A DNA stretch of 64,000 nucleotides, from contig NZ_JAPDPJ010000006.1 in the NCBI RefSeq assembly GCF_026013605.1, forward strand, positions 86,869-150,868, in the 5' to 3' direction. Position 1 is the stretch's first letter, and every line of letters starts with the position of its first letter. The position numbers and the translations under genes are program-made. Shown here one piece after another: positions 19,173 through 28,558 of the stretch. The notes beneath the pieces were generated by a model that made no database searches, had not been told where the DNA came from, and saw only the letters and a list, made by a program, of their open reading frames with translations. Source of the DNA: Plebeiibacterium sediminum (GTDB lineage: Bacteria; Bacteroidota; Bacteroidia; Bacteroidales; Marinilabiliaceae).

Positions 19173-19736
19173 ATGACAGAGGAAATAGAAATATTATTTG
19201 AAATGGCTCAAGAAAAGATGGATAAAACAATTAGCCATCTTGAACATGAATTGGTTAAAATCAGAGCCGGGAAAGCTAACCCAGGTATGCTTGATGGAAT
19301 AATGGTTGATTATTATGGATCAATGACTCCTTTACAACAAGTTGCTAACGTTAACACTCCTGACCCTAGAACTATTGCTATCCAACCATGGGAAAAGGCA
19401 ATGATTCAACCTATTGAAAAAGCCATAATGGCTGCTAACTTAGGTTTCAATCCTGAAAACAATGGTGAAATTGTAAGAATTAACGTTCCTCCTTTGACAG
19501 AAGAAAGACGTAAAGACCTTGTAAAACAAGCGAAAAAAGAAGCTGAAGATGCAAGAATAAGTATTCGTAACGTTAGAAGAGACAGTAACGAAGAACTAAA
19601 AAAGATGAAAAAAGACGGTCTTGCAGAAGATCTTGAAAAAGATGCTGAAGCTGAAGTTCAAAAACTAACAGATAAGTATTCTAAAATAGTTGATGAATAC
19701 ATCGCTAAAAAAGAGAAAGATATCTTAACTATATAA
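19173..19736 (+). CDS. frr: ribosome recycling factor
   Basis: A 187-residue cytoplasmic protein that, with EF-G, splits the post-termination ribosome. It has the family features along the full length: IRAGKANPGMLDGIMVDYYG in the first helix-loop, PLQQVANVNTPDPRTIAIQPW in the beta domain, and INVPPLTEERRKDLVKQAKK followed by RNVRRDSNEELKKM in the return helices. Length is normal. pyrH, often its upstream neighbour, is absent here. It has its own promoter and terminator, so it is monocistronic. Confidence 0.97.
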   Translation: MTEEIEILFEMAQEKMDKTISHLEHELVKIRAGKANPGMLDGIMVDYYGSMTPLQQVANVNTPDPRTIAIQPWEKAMIQPIEKAIMAANLGFNPENNGEIVRINVPPLTEERRKDLVKQAKKEAEDARISIRNVRRDSNEELKKMKKDGLAEDLEKDAEAEVQKLTDKYSKIVDEYIAKKEKDILTI

Positions 19737-19763
19737 GAAGATAGATACCTAAAAAATACAGAA

Positions 19764-19797
19764 GAGAGGTTTACTAAAAAAAGTAACCTCTTTTTTT
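19764..19797 (+). terminator. intrinsic terminator of frr
   Basis: AGAGGTTTACT (19764-19774) pairs with AGTAACCTCT (19782-19791) with one bulged T, followed by seven T. It reaches two bases into the end of the convergent kinase gene. Confidence 0.85.
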
Positions 19798-21625
19798 ATT
19801 GCCCATTGGTACCTGGCACATGCTTATGTATTACCTTAAGCAAGTCGCCATAATTAATAGGTTTTGCAATATAATCATCACAACCAGCTAATCTAGACTT
19901 CTCCTTTTCTTCACTCATAGCATAGGCTGTTTGAGCAATCACTGGTACATTTTTATTTTTTAATTTGATTTCCCTCGTTGCTGAATACCCATCCATTTCA
20001 GGCATCTTTATATCCATCAATACCAAATCTATATTATCGATCCTATTAAATATATCAACAGCTTCCACACCATTCCTTGCCCATATTAAACTGGCATTTG
20101 AAATAGAAAGAGCCACTTCAAGATATCTGAAATTATCTTCCTCATCTTCTGCCACTAAAAATGTTTTACCTTCCCAGTTATATTTTGTAACAGGTATATC
20201 ATCCTCAGGCTTCACTAAAACATTTGACACTTTATGATAGGGAATGGTAAAATAGAATGTACTTCCAACTTTTTCTTCTGACTCTACCCATATCCTTCCT
20301 CCCATCAACGAAACAACATCTTTGGCTATGGACAATCCAATACCAGTTCCGCCATATAGCATTTTTTGTTTATCATTTGAAAACTTTGAAAACCGCTCAA
20401 ATACTTCCTGCTCTTTTCCTTTGGGTAAACCAATTCCTGTATCCTTAATATAGAATTGAAGCACTTCCTCATTTCTCAACTCATAACCAAACTCAACAAA
20501 GCCTCTGTCAGTAAACTTTATACCGTTTCCAACAAGATTTATAAGTACTTGACGCAGACGAAAAGCATCAGTAAGAATCATTGTTTTTTTATCAGAAATC
20601 CCCTCATTCAGATAGAGTTTAATATTTAACTGACCTCTGCGTTTAATATCATCCCAGAATGAATCATAAACCTCTTTTAAAATTTCGTGCAAACACACCG
20701 GACTGTTTTTTACCTGCAACTGGCCACTATCTATTTTTGAAATATCTATTATATCCTCAACCAGTGTCAATAAGTTTTTACCATTGATTCTGATTAGATT
20801 AACAAATTCTTCTTTTTCTGCACTACTGATTTCTTTATGCGACAGCAAATTACTAAAACCAAGAATAGCATTCATGGGTGTTCGAATTTCATGCGACATA
20901 TTAGACAGAAAAGATGTTTTCAGCACATCTGATTCTTCTGCCTTTATCTTAGCTCGCATTAACTTTTCACGCTCCTTACTTAAAATATTCTTATATCTAA
21001 GTTCTTTTTCAAAACTAAATGTCATTCCGTTAATAAACGAAACTAACGGAAAAAGTGTAATAATATTTACAACCACAAAAAGAGCTGTTAAATTTAAATA
21101 CGTTGCCATATTAAAATCAATCAGCAACTCATGTGTTATAAAAGTTGAATAATGTAGAATAAACGCAGCTCCCAACAAAACAATATTCAGCACAACAGAA
21201 TATACACTGGATTTATAGCCCAATAAAATAGCGGACAAAATAGAATACGCAAGCAATAAAACCAAACCTAAAGACTCAGGCCCTTTAATGATAAACAAAT
21301 AGCCTCCCAACAGATAAATACAGGTTAACACCCAGGATGCTCTTATTTTTAAAGGCAAAGTACGTACTATTGAAACAAAAAGGGTTGATATAAATATAAC
21401 GGAGCTAAATATTGCAGAAATATATTTTTCGTCCTGCAAAAAAGATATTGTATAATATAAATAAGAAAGAAGACCTATTGAAATTAACGCTATGATAAAA
21501 TAATGAAAGATTCGTTCTCTCCAATAAAGGAAACCATTCCCTGAAGGTAAGGATGTAGGACCTAACCTTCTCCTTACACATATATCAATCTTTCGGAGTG
21601 TTCGACTTCGTTCTTTCTTAATCAT
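19796..21625 (-). CDS. membrane hybrid histidine kinase with C-terminal receiver
   Basis: A 609-residue hybrid sensor kinase. About six transmembrane helices occupy residues 38-200, with hardly any extracytoplasmic loop, so the sensor is probably within the membrane (a lipid, redox or mechanical cue cannot be told apart). A helical linker leads to the HisKA domain with SHEIRTPMN (His 245), the ATPase domain with N, G1 (DTGIGLP) and G2 (YGGTGIGLSIA) boxes, and a complete receiver with LVLMDIKMPEMDG (Asp 538) and the conserved Lys in YIAKPI. There is no DNA-binding output, and no partner regulator next to it, so phosphate must pass on to an unlinked protein. It converges with frr. Confidence 0.9.
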   Translation of the reverse strand: MIKKERSRTLRKIDICVRRRLGPTSLPSGNGFLYWRERIFHYFIIALISIGLLSYLYYTISFLQDEKYISAIFSSVIFISTLFVSIVRTLPLKIRASWVLTCIYLLGGYLFIIKGPESLGLVLLLAYSILSAILLGYKSSVYSVVLNIVLLGAAFILHYSTFITHELLIDFNMATYLNLTALFVVVNIITLFPLVSFINGMTFSFEKELRYKNILSKEREKLMRAKIKAEESDVLKTSFLSNMSHEIRTPMNAILGFSNLLSHKEISSAEKEEFVNLIRINGKNLLTLVEDIIDISKIDSGQLQVKNSPVCLHEILKEVYDSFWDDIKRRGQLNIKLYLNEGISDKKTMILTDAFRLRQVLINLVGNGIKFTDRGFVEFGYELRNEEVLQFYIKDTGIGLPKGKEQEVFERFSKFSNDKQKMLYGGTGIGLSIAKDVVSLMGGRIWVESEEKVGSTFYFTIPYHKVSNVLVKPEDDIPVTKYNWEGKTFLVAEDEEDNFRYLEVALSISNASLIWARNGVEAVDIFNRIDNIDLVLMDIKMPEMDGYSATREIKLKNKNVPVIAQTAYAMSEEKEKSRLAGCDDYIAKPINYGDLLKVIHKHVPGTNGQ

Positions 21626-21630
21626 ACATT

Positions 21631-21653
21631 AAAACAGGGATTTTGTATCCCTG
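21631..21653 (-). terminator. terminator-like hairpin before the hybrid kinase start
   Basis: CAGGGAT (21635-21641) and ATCCCTG (21647-21653) form a 7-bp stem with TTTT following on the minus strand, only 6 bp before the kinase ATG. It could end transcripts of the upstream radical SAM gene or act on the kinase leader. Confidence 0.4.
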
Positions 21654-21805
21654 CGGCTGTGAGGTTTATTCTAAAACCTAAAATTAGGATTTTCAACTTA
21701 AACTTCTTGATTTTTAATCAAAAAAATCATAAAATCTATCCAAAATTTATTAACAACCACGGTCAATTCTGTAATATGGATAAATAAAGTCTACTTTACT
21801 AACTC

Positions 21806-22708
21806 TTAGCCCCTACTTAACGGACAATTATTACACATTTCAAAACTATTTTGTTGCAACAAAATAGTTTTTCTAAATTCATTATATTGGGTATTATTCC
21901 AGATATGGTTCAATGATTCATTCTGAACGTTTCCCATTTTAAAATGAGCATCCTTATCAAAACAACATGGAACAACATCTCCATCCCAGGTTATAACAAA
22001 CGATGACCAGTGCTTCCAACAGCTATTTTTTATCTTTCCTTTTAAGCCTATCGAGTTTAGATTATCCGTTCTGTATCTCGTTAAGTCCTCAGAATGAGGC
22101 AACAGATCTTTTTTATACTCAACATCAAATATTTGAGCTGTTTTCACATCGGCTATATCTGCGCCTAACTTATATGATTCTTTTTTAAAGGAATTGATTT
22201 GATGCTCATTAAAGCTGAAAGCCAACATTTGGGTACGAATGATCGGAAGATTCGAATTAAATTTTTGCTTTGCCGCAACAATATTTTTAATGCCATCCAA
22301 CACTTTATTTAAGTCACCACCAACCCTGTATTTTTCATAAACATCCTGAGTAATGCCATCCAGTGAAATAAATATTTCATCCAAACCTGATTCCACAATC
22401 TTTTCCGCAATAAATGGAGTTATATATTGTGCATTTGTAGAAGTTGAAACAACAAGACCTTTCTGTTTTGCATAAGCTATCAGAGAAAATAACTTTATAT
22501 GCATTAATGGCTCTCCCTGAAAATAAAGATTCACCAGAAATGTACGTTTTGAAATTTGATCTATTATTTTCTGATATAATTCAGGATTGATGCTTCCTTT
22601 ATTTCTTTTAATAAGTTTTAATCCGGTAGGACATTCCGGACAGGACAGGTTACATATATTCAATGGTTCAATACTTACCGCCATAGGAAACCCTTTATAG
22701 CGCATCAT
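21806..22708 (-). CDS. radical SAM/SPASM domain protein
   Basis: A radical SAM enzyme with the CNLSCPEC (CxxxCxxC) motif that binds the catalytic [4Fe-4S] cluster, following SIEPLNI, and a C-terminal SPASM-type region with further cysteines (SCWKHW, DVVPCCFDKDAH and MCNNCPL). Relatives with SIEP...CNLSCPECPTG are usually annotated as SPASM proteins and act on peptides or small molecules; the substrate is unknown. The start is unclear: ATG 22708 gives 300 residues, but the open frame runs up to 22945 and residues KLLNLFCLHFSYFISRFSKK before that ATG look like the usual N-terminus of the family. An in-frame TTG at 22861 would include them, overlapping the upstream gene by 35 bp. Confidence 0.85.
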   Translation of the reverse strand: MMRYKGFPMAVSIEPLNICNLSCPECPTGLKLIKRNKGSINPELYQKIIDQISKRTFLVNLYFQGEPLMHIKLFSLIAYAKQKGLVVSTSTNAQYITPFIAEKIVESGLDEIFISLDGITQDVYEKYRVGGDLNKVLDGIKNIVAAKQKFNSNLPIIRTQMLAFSFNEHQINSFKKESYKLGADIADVKTAQIFDVEYKKDLLPHSEDLTRYRTDNLNSIGLKGKIKNSCWKHWSSFVITWDGDVVPCCFDKDAHFKMGNVQNESLNHIWNNTQYNEFRKTILLQQNSFEMCNNCPLSRG

Positions 22709-22760
22709 TTTTTTACTGAACCTGCTAATGAAATACGAAAAGTGTAAACAAAATAAATTC

Positions 22761-22787
22761 AGGAGCTTATTAAAACTACAAGCTCCT
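22761..22787 (-). terminator. hairpin after the OmpA-like gene
   Basis: AGGAGCTT (22761-22768) and AAGCTCCT (22780-22787) form a perfect 8-bp stem about 40 bp after the OmpA-like stop. The following sequence is only moderately T-rich, so it is a weak terminator; it also lies inside any N-terminally extended version of the radical SAM protein. Confidence 0.45.
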
Positions 22788-22826
22788 AAATAAATTTTTG
22801 TATATAATATAAATACCTTTAAACGC

Positions 22827-23843
22827 TTAATTGGTTTCGAGTATGTTGAAAATCTGATCAAGATTAGGAGATAAAATAATTTCTGTTCTTCTGTTTTTCT
22901 TTCTTGCTTCCGGAGTTTTTCCATTTTGAATTGGAACATACTCACTTCGTCCGGCTGCGGTTATTCTTGAAGGCTCAATATTACCTCCTTTTAATAAAAT
23001 TCTGGTAACAGATGTTGCCCTTTTAACACTCAGGTCCCAATTATCGAGCAAAACTGTACTTTTATAAGGCACATCATCTGTATGTCCCTCTACCAATACA
23101 TTAATATCTTTCTTTTGTTCTAAAACTCCAGCAATTTTATTTAATGCTGACACTCCGGCCGCGCTCACCTGATAACTACCTGAACTAAACAATAACTTCT
23201 CTTCCATGGAAACATAAACTTTTCCATTTTTAATATGTACGGCCAATTCATCATCGTTAAATCCGGTTAATGCATCTGCAACCGTAGTTCTTAAAGCATT
23301 CATTAAAGAATCTTTTTCCGCCAAAGCTCCTTCCAACTCATAAAGACGCTTATTTCTTTGCTCCAACTCCTGCTCCATTGCCATCAAATTACTTTTGGCC
23401 TGGTCAAGTCCGGATTTCTTTAACTCCAACTCTCTTTCTGCAGCAATTAAATCATCTTCTCTCTTTTGAAGTTCCTCATGCAAAGTCTGCAAGTGCTTTA
23501 ACAAATCTCCTGAGGATTTATCCTGATTGTTTTTTAACATCTCATCAAGATAACTATTATATTGTCCGGAAAGTTCCTTATTTCTATTTTGTAAGGACCA
23601 CACTTTTCTTGCTAACCTTACCGTATCTTTTTCCAATTTATCAACCGCACTTTTAAGTCGCTCTAATTCTGAAGACAATTCATTATTTTTTACTTCGAGC
23701 TCCTCATTATTCTGCTTCAGACTTCTTAATTCACTCTTATTGGAATCATATCTATCTTCCAATTCCTGAAACTGCTTTAATGGTACGCATGAAAACAAAC
23801 CAAATACAAGTGCTAAAAAAATTAATATTTTAAAATTACTCAT
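22827..23843 (-). CDS. OmpA-like peptidoglycan-binding coiled-coil lipoprotein
   Basis: A 338-residue lipoprotein (lipobox LFSC, Cys 19) with a long predicted coiled coil (about residues 25-185, heptad-like Leu/Glu/Lys repeats) and a C-terminal OmpA/MotB domain. The latter shows NVLVEGHTDDVP and, after about 45 residues, AAGRSEYVPI with RKKNRRTEI, the residues that bind diaminopimelate in peptidoglycan. The protein would tether the outer membrane to the cell wall. The coiled coil between anchor and domain is reminiscent of gliding/secretion-associated or envelope-spanning OmpA proteins, but no such partner genes are near. Its last codons lie near the uncertain start of the radical SAM gene. 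Confidence 0.88.
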   Translation of the reverse strand: MSNFKILIFLALVFGLFSCVPLKQFQELEDRYDSNKSELRSLKQNNEELEVKNNELSSELERLKSAVDKLEKDTVRLARKVWSLQNRNKELSGQYNSYLDEMLKNNQDKSSGDLLKHLQTLHEELQKREDDLIAAERELELKKSGLDQAKSNLMAMEQELEQRNKRLYELEGALAEKDSLMNALRTTVADALTGFNDDELAVHIKNGKVYVSMEEKLLFSSGSYQVSAAGVSALNKIAGVLEQKKDINVLVEGHTDDVPYKSTVLLDNWDLSVKRATSVTRILLKGGNIEPSRITAAGRSEYVPIQNGKTPEARKKNRRTEIILSPNLDQIFNILETN

Positions 23844-23928
23844 GATTAATACTTGAATTAAAATGTGTTGATTACTTTAATAAGCCCAAAGATGCTGATA
23901 TTTTTTAACTATAAAAACTCTGATTAGG

Positions 23929-23956
23929 TTTGTTTCGCGCTAATATATTATATTTG
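23929..23956 (+). promoter_or_regulatory. promoter of dxs
   Basis: TATATTTG (23949-23956) is an exact -7 element 33 bp before the dxs ATG. TTTG (23929-23932) lies 16 bp upstream, shorter than the usual 19-21 bp. Confidence 0.6.
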
Positions 23957-23988
23957 CACCCAACAAATTTTCACCCGAGGTAAAAAGA

Positions 23989-25896
23989 ATGGAACACAAA
24001 GGGAACAGCTTTCTTCAAAAGGTTAATACTCCTGACGACTTAAAAAAAATTGACGAAAAAGACCTACCTATATTATGTCAGGAACTTAGGGACTTTATCA
24101 TCGATGCTGTTTCGTGTAATCCAGCACACTTTGGAGCTAGTCTGGGTGTAATTGAACTTACTGTTGCACTCCACTATGTATTTAATACTCCATACGACAA
24201 ATTAATTTGGGATGTAGGTCATCAGGCATACGGTCATAAGATATTAACCGGAAGAAAAGATCGTTTTCATACCAATAGAAAATACAAAGGAATTAGTGGT
24301 TTCCCTAATATTTTTGAAAGCGAATATGATGCTTTTGGAGTTGGACACTCTTCTACTTCTATTTCTGCAGCGTTAGGTATTGCTATGGCAGCCAAGCTCA
24401 ATAAAGAGTTTGACAGGCAAACCGTAGCCATTATTGGAGATGGAAGTATGACTGCCGGACAAGCGTTCGAAGGTCTTAATAATTTGAGTAGTTCCAAGGC
24501 TAATATGCTTATCATACTTAATGATAACAACATGGCCATTGATCCTAATGTGGGAGGTTTAAGCGAATATCTTGTGGACATTTCCACATCGCATACCTAT
24601 AATAAAATAAGAAACGAACTGATTAAAGGACTTGAAAAACTAAAAATAACAGGTCCAAACGCAAAAGATAAAATCACGGCTATTAACAATAGCATTAAAT
24701 CATTACTTACTAAGCAAACCAATATATTTGAAGGATTAAACATCAGATATTTTGGTCCTGTGGATGGACATGATATCAACCACCTGATAAAAGTTCTTAA
24801 TGATTTAAAGATTATTCCTGGGCCAAAAGTTTTACACTGCATTACAAAAAAAGGAAAAGGTTTTAAGTATGCAGAAGAAAACCAAACAGCCTGGCATGCT
24901 ACCGGAACTAAATTTGACAAGGTAACCGGAGAAAAATTAGAAGTTCCTACTTCAAAACCAAAACCTCCTAAATATCAGGAAGTTTTTGGAAACACCATTG
25001 TGGAACTCGCTGAAAAAAATGATAAGATAGTCGGGATTACTCCAGCTATGCCTACTGGTTGCTCATTAAACATTATGATGGAAAAGATGCCCGACAGAGC
25101 ATTTGACGTTGGTATTGCAGAGCAACATGCGGTAACCTTTTCTGCAGGAATGGCAATTTCCGGTCTTGTTCCTTTCTGTAACATCTACTCATCATTTATG
25201 CAACGAGCTTATGATCAGGTTATACATGATGTGGCAATTCAGAAATTAAACGTGGTATTCTGTCTCGACAGAGGTGGTCTTGTAGGAGCAGACGGAGCTA
25301 CCCATCATGGCGTTTATGATCTTGCATTTTTCAGACTTATTCCTAATTTAATTATTGCCAGCCCAAGAAATGAACATCTGCTTAGGAACTTAATGTTTAC
25401 TGCTCAACTTCCAAACCAGGGACCATTTGTGATCCGATACCCCAGAGGAATTGGAACTACAACAGAATGGCAAAACCCAATGCAACAAATAGAAATAGGA
25501 AAAGGAGAGTTAATATTAGATGGTGAAGATATTGCTATCTTAACTCTAGGTCCTGTATGCAACAAGGCATTACAAGTTTGTCAAAAACTTAAGGATGAAA
25601 ATATTTATGCGGCACTATACGATTTGCGATTCTGCAAACCCATTGATGAAGATTTATTACATCAGGTTTTTAGTAAACACAAAAAAGTGATTACAATAGA
25701 AGATGGAACAATTATTGGAGGAATTGGAAGTGCTGTAACTGAATTTATGGTAGAAAATAATTATAATGCTACCATTAAAAAATTAGGAGTCCCTGACAAA
25801 TTTATTGATCATGGAACTCAAACAGAACTACAGCATGAATGCGGCTTTGATAAAGAAGGTATTTACGAGGCTGCAAAGAGCTTAATTTCTGAGTAA
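23989..25896 (+). CDS. dxs: 1-deoxy-D-xylulose-5-phosphate synthase
   Basis: The 635-residue thiamine-diphosphate enzyme that joins pyruvate and glyceraldehyde 3-phosphate, the first step of the MEP pathway to isoprenoids (quinones, undecaprenyl phosphate). Visible are the N-terminal DVGHQAYGHKILTGR, the GDGSMTAGQAFEGLNN motif for ThDP-magnesium binding with downstream LNDNNMAIDPNVGG, the FEGLNIRYFGPVDGHD stretch, the DVGIAEQHAVTFSAG with the catalytic Glu and the DRGGLVGADGATHHG of the second domain. Length is normal. The next gene, a TonB-dependent receptor, starts 9 bp after its stop, so both are probably co-transcribed. Confidence 0.97.
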   Translation: MEHKGNSFLQKVNTPDDLKKIDEKDLPILCQELRDFIIDAVSCNPAHFGASLGVIELTVALHYVFNTPYDKLIWDVGHQAYGHKILTGRKDRFHTNRKYKGISGFPNIFESEYDAFGVGHSSTSISAALGIAMAAKLNKEFDRQTVAIIGDGSMTAGQAFEGLNNLSSSKANMLIILNDNNMAIDPNVGGLSEYLVDISTSHTYNKIRNELIKGLEKLKITGPNAKDKITAINNSIKSLLTKQTNIFEGLNIRYFGPVDGHDINHLIKVLNDLKIIPGPKVLHCITKKGKGFKYAEENQTAWHATGTKFDKVTGEKLEVPTSKPKPPKYQEVFGNTIVELAEKNDKIVGITPAMPTGCSLNIMMEKMPDRAFDVGIAEQHAVTFSAGMAISGLVPFCNIYSSFMQRAYDQVIHDVAIQKLNVVFCLDRGGLVGADGATHHGVYDLAFFRLIPNLIIASPRNEHLLRNLMFTAQLPNQGPFVIRYPRGIGTTTEWQNPMQQIEIGKGELILDGEDIAILTLGPVCNKALQVCQKLKDENIYAALYDLRFCKPIDEDLLHQVFSKHKKVITIEDGTIIGGIGSAVTEFMVENNYNATIKKLGVPDKFIDHGTQTELQHECGFDKEGIYEAAKSLISE

Positions 25897-25905
25897 ATAC
25901 TTATA

Positions 25906-28320
25906 ATGAAACAACTTAATACGCTATTAATACTTTTATTATTCTGCCTGGCCCCTTTTTTATCCTTAAAATCACAAAGCATAAGCATTTATGATCAGGA
26001 AACGCTTCTTCCTGTTTCGAATGTGATTATATTTGATGAAGCTGAGCAAATCTCCACATCTACAAATAATAGTGGAATAGCTGATGTTTCTTTGTTTCCG
26101 GAGGAAGCTAACCTATGGTTAAAACATCCAGCTTACAATCTTCTATTGCTTGCAGCAAAGGACATAAAGCAAATGAAGTTTTATTTAACTCCAAAAATAT
26201 TTACGCTCGATGAGTTTATCGTATCGGCAAACAGAGTTGAAGAAAACAAAAAAGAAATTCCATATTTTTTACAAACTGTAGCACCCAAAACCATCCAATA
26301 CAAAAATTCAAATACCGCAGCTGACATCTTAACATCAACAGGTTATGTTAGTATTCAAAAAAGCCAGGGCGGCGGAGGAAGCCCAAACTTAAGAGGATTT
26401 GAAGCAAACCGTATACTTTTAGTATTAGATGGTGTTAGAATGAATAATGCCATTTACAGAAGCGGGCACCTGCAAAACAGCATTACAATTGATCCAAATA
26501 TTTTAACCAACACAGAAATACTTTTCGGACCTTCGTCCGTAATGTACGGAAGTGATGCACTTGGTGGCGTCATCAGCTATATCACAAAAGATCCTGTTTT
26601 TTCTACCGACAAAAAACCACTTATTAATGGTGGGGCATTTGTTCAAAACCAAACAGCCACAAATAGTAAAAAATCAAGTTTACACCTTAATATCGGAGGA
26701 AAGAAAACAGCATCATTCTCCAGCGTTTCCTATAGCGATTATGGAAATATAATTATGGGTAAAAACAGGCGAAAAAATATTTCGCCATATGATTGGGGCA
26801 AAATGTACCACTATAGCAAAAGAATTGATGGCGTTGATTATATGATTGACAACAAAAATCCGAACAAACAGCTATTTACAGGATATCGACAATACGACTT
26901 TATTCAAAAATTTAGTTTTCAACTTAATTCCAACCACCATATTGTTTTAAACGGGCAATACTCCACATCTTCAGATATCAGCCGATTTGATCAGCTTAAC
27001 GATTACAAAGGTGATTATTTAAAATTTAGCGAATATTACTATGGTCCACAAGAAAGATTATTTTTAGCAGCAAATAGCTATTACAATAAAGAAACACACT
27101 TTTATAATTCCATACACACAACCATTGCCTATCAAAACACTGAAGAATCAAGACACAGCAGAAAGTTTAATTCAAATGAAAAACTTAATCAAATTGAGTT
27201 AGTTGATGCATTTAGCATTAATATAGACCTGGCAAAGAACCTTAATAAAGAAGGTCGCATAAACTATGGCCTTGAATATTTATATAACAATGTTAATTCA
27301 ACAGCCTTTTACAATAACCTGGAATCAGATAATAAAGAAGTAGCGCCAACCAGGTATCCTAATGGAGGCACTGATGTACATACCTATGCAGTTTACATCA
27401 GCTATCAATCTAAAATTAATGCTTTATTACAATTAAATGCAGGTTTAAGATTAGGCCATTACCACTACATGTCAAAATTTAAAGCTGATAAATACTTTGA
27501 ACCCATCATCACACAACTTGATAACAAAAACACAGCTCCTTCCGGTAGTTTTGGCCTTATTTTAACTCCAACAGATCAATGGAAAATTAATGGCGTATTC
27601 ACAACTGGTTATAGAGTTCCAAACGTTGATGACTATGGTAAGATCAGAGCTAAGAATGATGATATAAGTTTACCAAATCCAAATCTAAAACCCGAGTTTG
27701 CATACAACATTGAACTATCAGCATCAAAATCTTTTTGTAATGAACTGGCTTTAATAAACTTCTCTGTTTATCAAACCTGGCTAAAAGATGCCATTGTTAG
27801 AACATACAACACTCCATATTCACAAGAAACCCTTTTATATGATGGTGACATTTATACTATAGTTACAAATTCAAATGCTCAAAAGGCATCTATTAAAGGA
27901 ATTTCTGCGGGTATCAATTTGTCTCCATTCGCAAATACTTCTTTTCATGCTACTATTAATTATACCGAGGGTGAAGTTACTTCAACAAAAGAACCTTTAG
28001 GTCACATAACTCCTGTGTTTGGCAAAATTTCAGGATCGTATAAAGCTAAGTGGTACAAAACCGAATTATATTTATATTACCAGGGCAAAAAGGATTTAAA
28101 AGATGTTTCACCTTATGGTGAAGATAATGAAGAGGAGGGTACTATAAATGGATTTCCTTCATGGACTACATTAAACTGGGCCAACCAATTACAAATTAGT
28201 AAAAACATACATATCCAGCTTTCTGTAGAAAACATATTCGATATTCACTATAAAACATTCGCCTCAGGAATCAGCTCTGCAGGAAGGAATTACATCATTT
28301 CACTAAGTGGAAAATTCTAA
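25906..28320 (+). CDS. TonB-dependent receptor, haem/haemoglobin-type
   Basis: An 804-residue outer-membrane receptor. After the signal peptide comes a short carboxypeptidase-regulatory-like domain (about 25-100), then the plug, with GGGGSPNLRGFEANRILLVLDGVRMNNAIYRSG written here only as landmarks (SPNLRGFEA, LDGVRMNNA, YRSGHLQN) and FGPSSVMYGSDALGG, then a barrel that ends in ISLSGKF. This plug signature is that of the haemoglobin/transferrin/lactoferrin receptor family, so iron or haem acquisition is the best guess, but Bacteroidota use the same type for other ligands. No hmu genes lie near it. It follows dxs by 9 bp. The 300 bp after it belong to the control region of the next gene. Confidence 0.85.
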   Translation: MKQLNTLLILLLFCLAPFLSLKSQSISIYDQETLLPVSNVIIFDEAEQISTSTNNSGIADVSLFPEEANLWLKHPAYNLLLLAAKDIKQMKFYLTPKIFTLDEFIVSANRVEENKKEIPYFLQTVAPKTIQYKNSNTAADILTSTGYVSIQKSQGGGGSPNLRGFEANRILLVLDGVRMNNAIYRSGHLQNSITIDPNILTNTEILFGPSSVMYGSDALGGVISYITKDPVFSTDKKPLINGGAFVQNQTATNSKKSSLHLNIGGKKTASFSSVSYSDYGNIIMGKNRRKNISPYDWGKMYHYSKRIDGVDYMIDNKNPNKQLFTGYRQYDFIQKFSFQLNSNHHIVLNGQYSTSSDISRFDQLNDYKGDYLKFSEYYYGPQERLFLAANSYYNKETHFYNSIHTTIAYQNTEESRHSRKFNSNEKLNQIELVDAFSINIDLAKNLNKEGRINYGLEYLYNNVNSTAFYNNLESDNKEVAPTRYPNGGTDVHTYAVYISYQSKINALLQLNAGLRLGHYHYMSKFKADKYFEPIITQLDNKNTAPSGSFGLILTPTDQWKINGVFTTGYRVPNVDDYGKIRAKNDDISLPNPNLKPEFAYNIELSASKSFCNELALINFSVYQTWLKDAIVRTYNTPYSQETLLYDGDIYTIVTNSNAQKASIKGISAGINLSPFANTSFHATINYTEGEVTSTKEPLGHITPVFGKISGSYKAKWYKTELYLYYQGKKDLKDVSPYGEDNEEEGTINGFPSWTTLNWANQLQISKNIHIQLSVENIFDIHYKTFASGISSAGRNYIISLSGKF

Positions 28321-28329
28321 AAACACATA

Positions 28330-28446
28330 TTAACAGACCCGATATTTTCAAATTACCTTTTTAACAAACCCTTGTTTTTTCTGCACATATTTGTTAAAAA
28401 TTCGCCCTTTTGTTAACAGCTCCTTTCTATGTTAATTTAATGTTAA
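28330..28446 (+). promoter_or_regulatory. six-site TGTTAA/TTAACA array, copy 1
   Basis: TTAACA at 28330 and 28361, then TGTTAA at 28392, 28411, 28430 and 28441; the site at 28411 is the palindrome TGTTAACA. The starts are spaced 31, 31, 19, 19 and 11 bp. The array lies 110-230 bp upstream of the -7 element, a position suited to an activator. Confidence 0.6.
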
Positions 28447-28558
28447 CTTTACATTTCTCCTACATTACCAAAAGACCTCTTTTCCATAAATATTTAATAA
28501 AAATTAAAACATCACCCTCACACCCCCCTATTTTAACCCTCAATCTTCAAATAATACA

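Noticed and set aside
24267..25184. Open frames of 69-107 codons on the strand opposite dxs
   Set aside because: They are complete shadows of the strongly conserved dxs gene and have no features of their own.
28330..28446. Regularly spaced repeats that could suggest a CRISPR array
   Set aside because: The repeated word is only six bases, spacing is uneven and cas genes are absent; the sites lie upstream of a promoter and recur at the paralogue, so a control region is the better reading.
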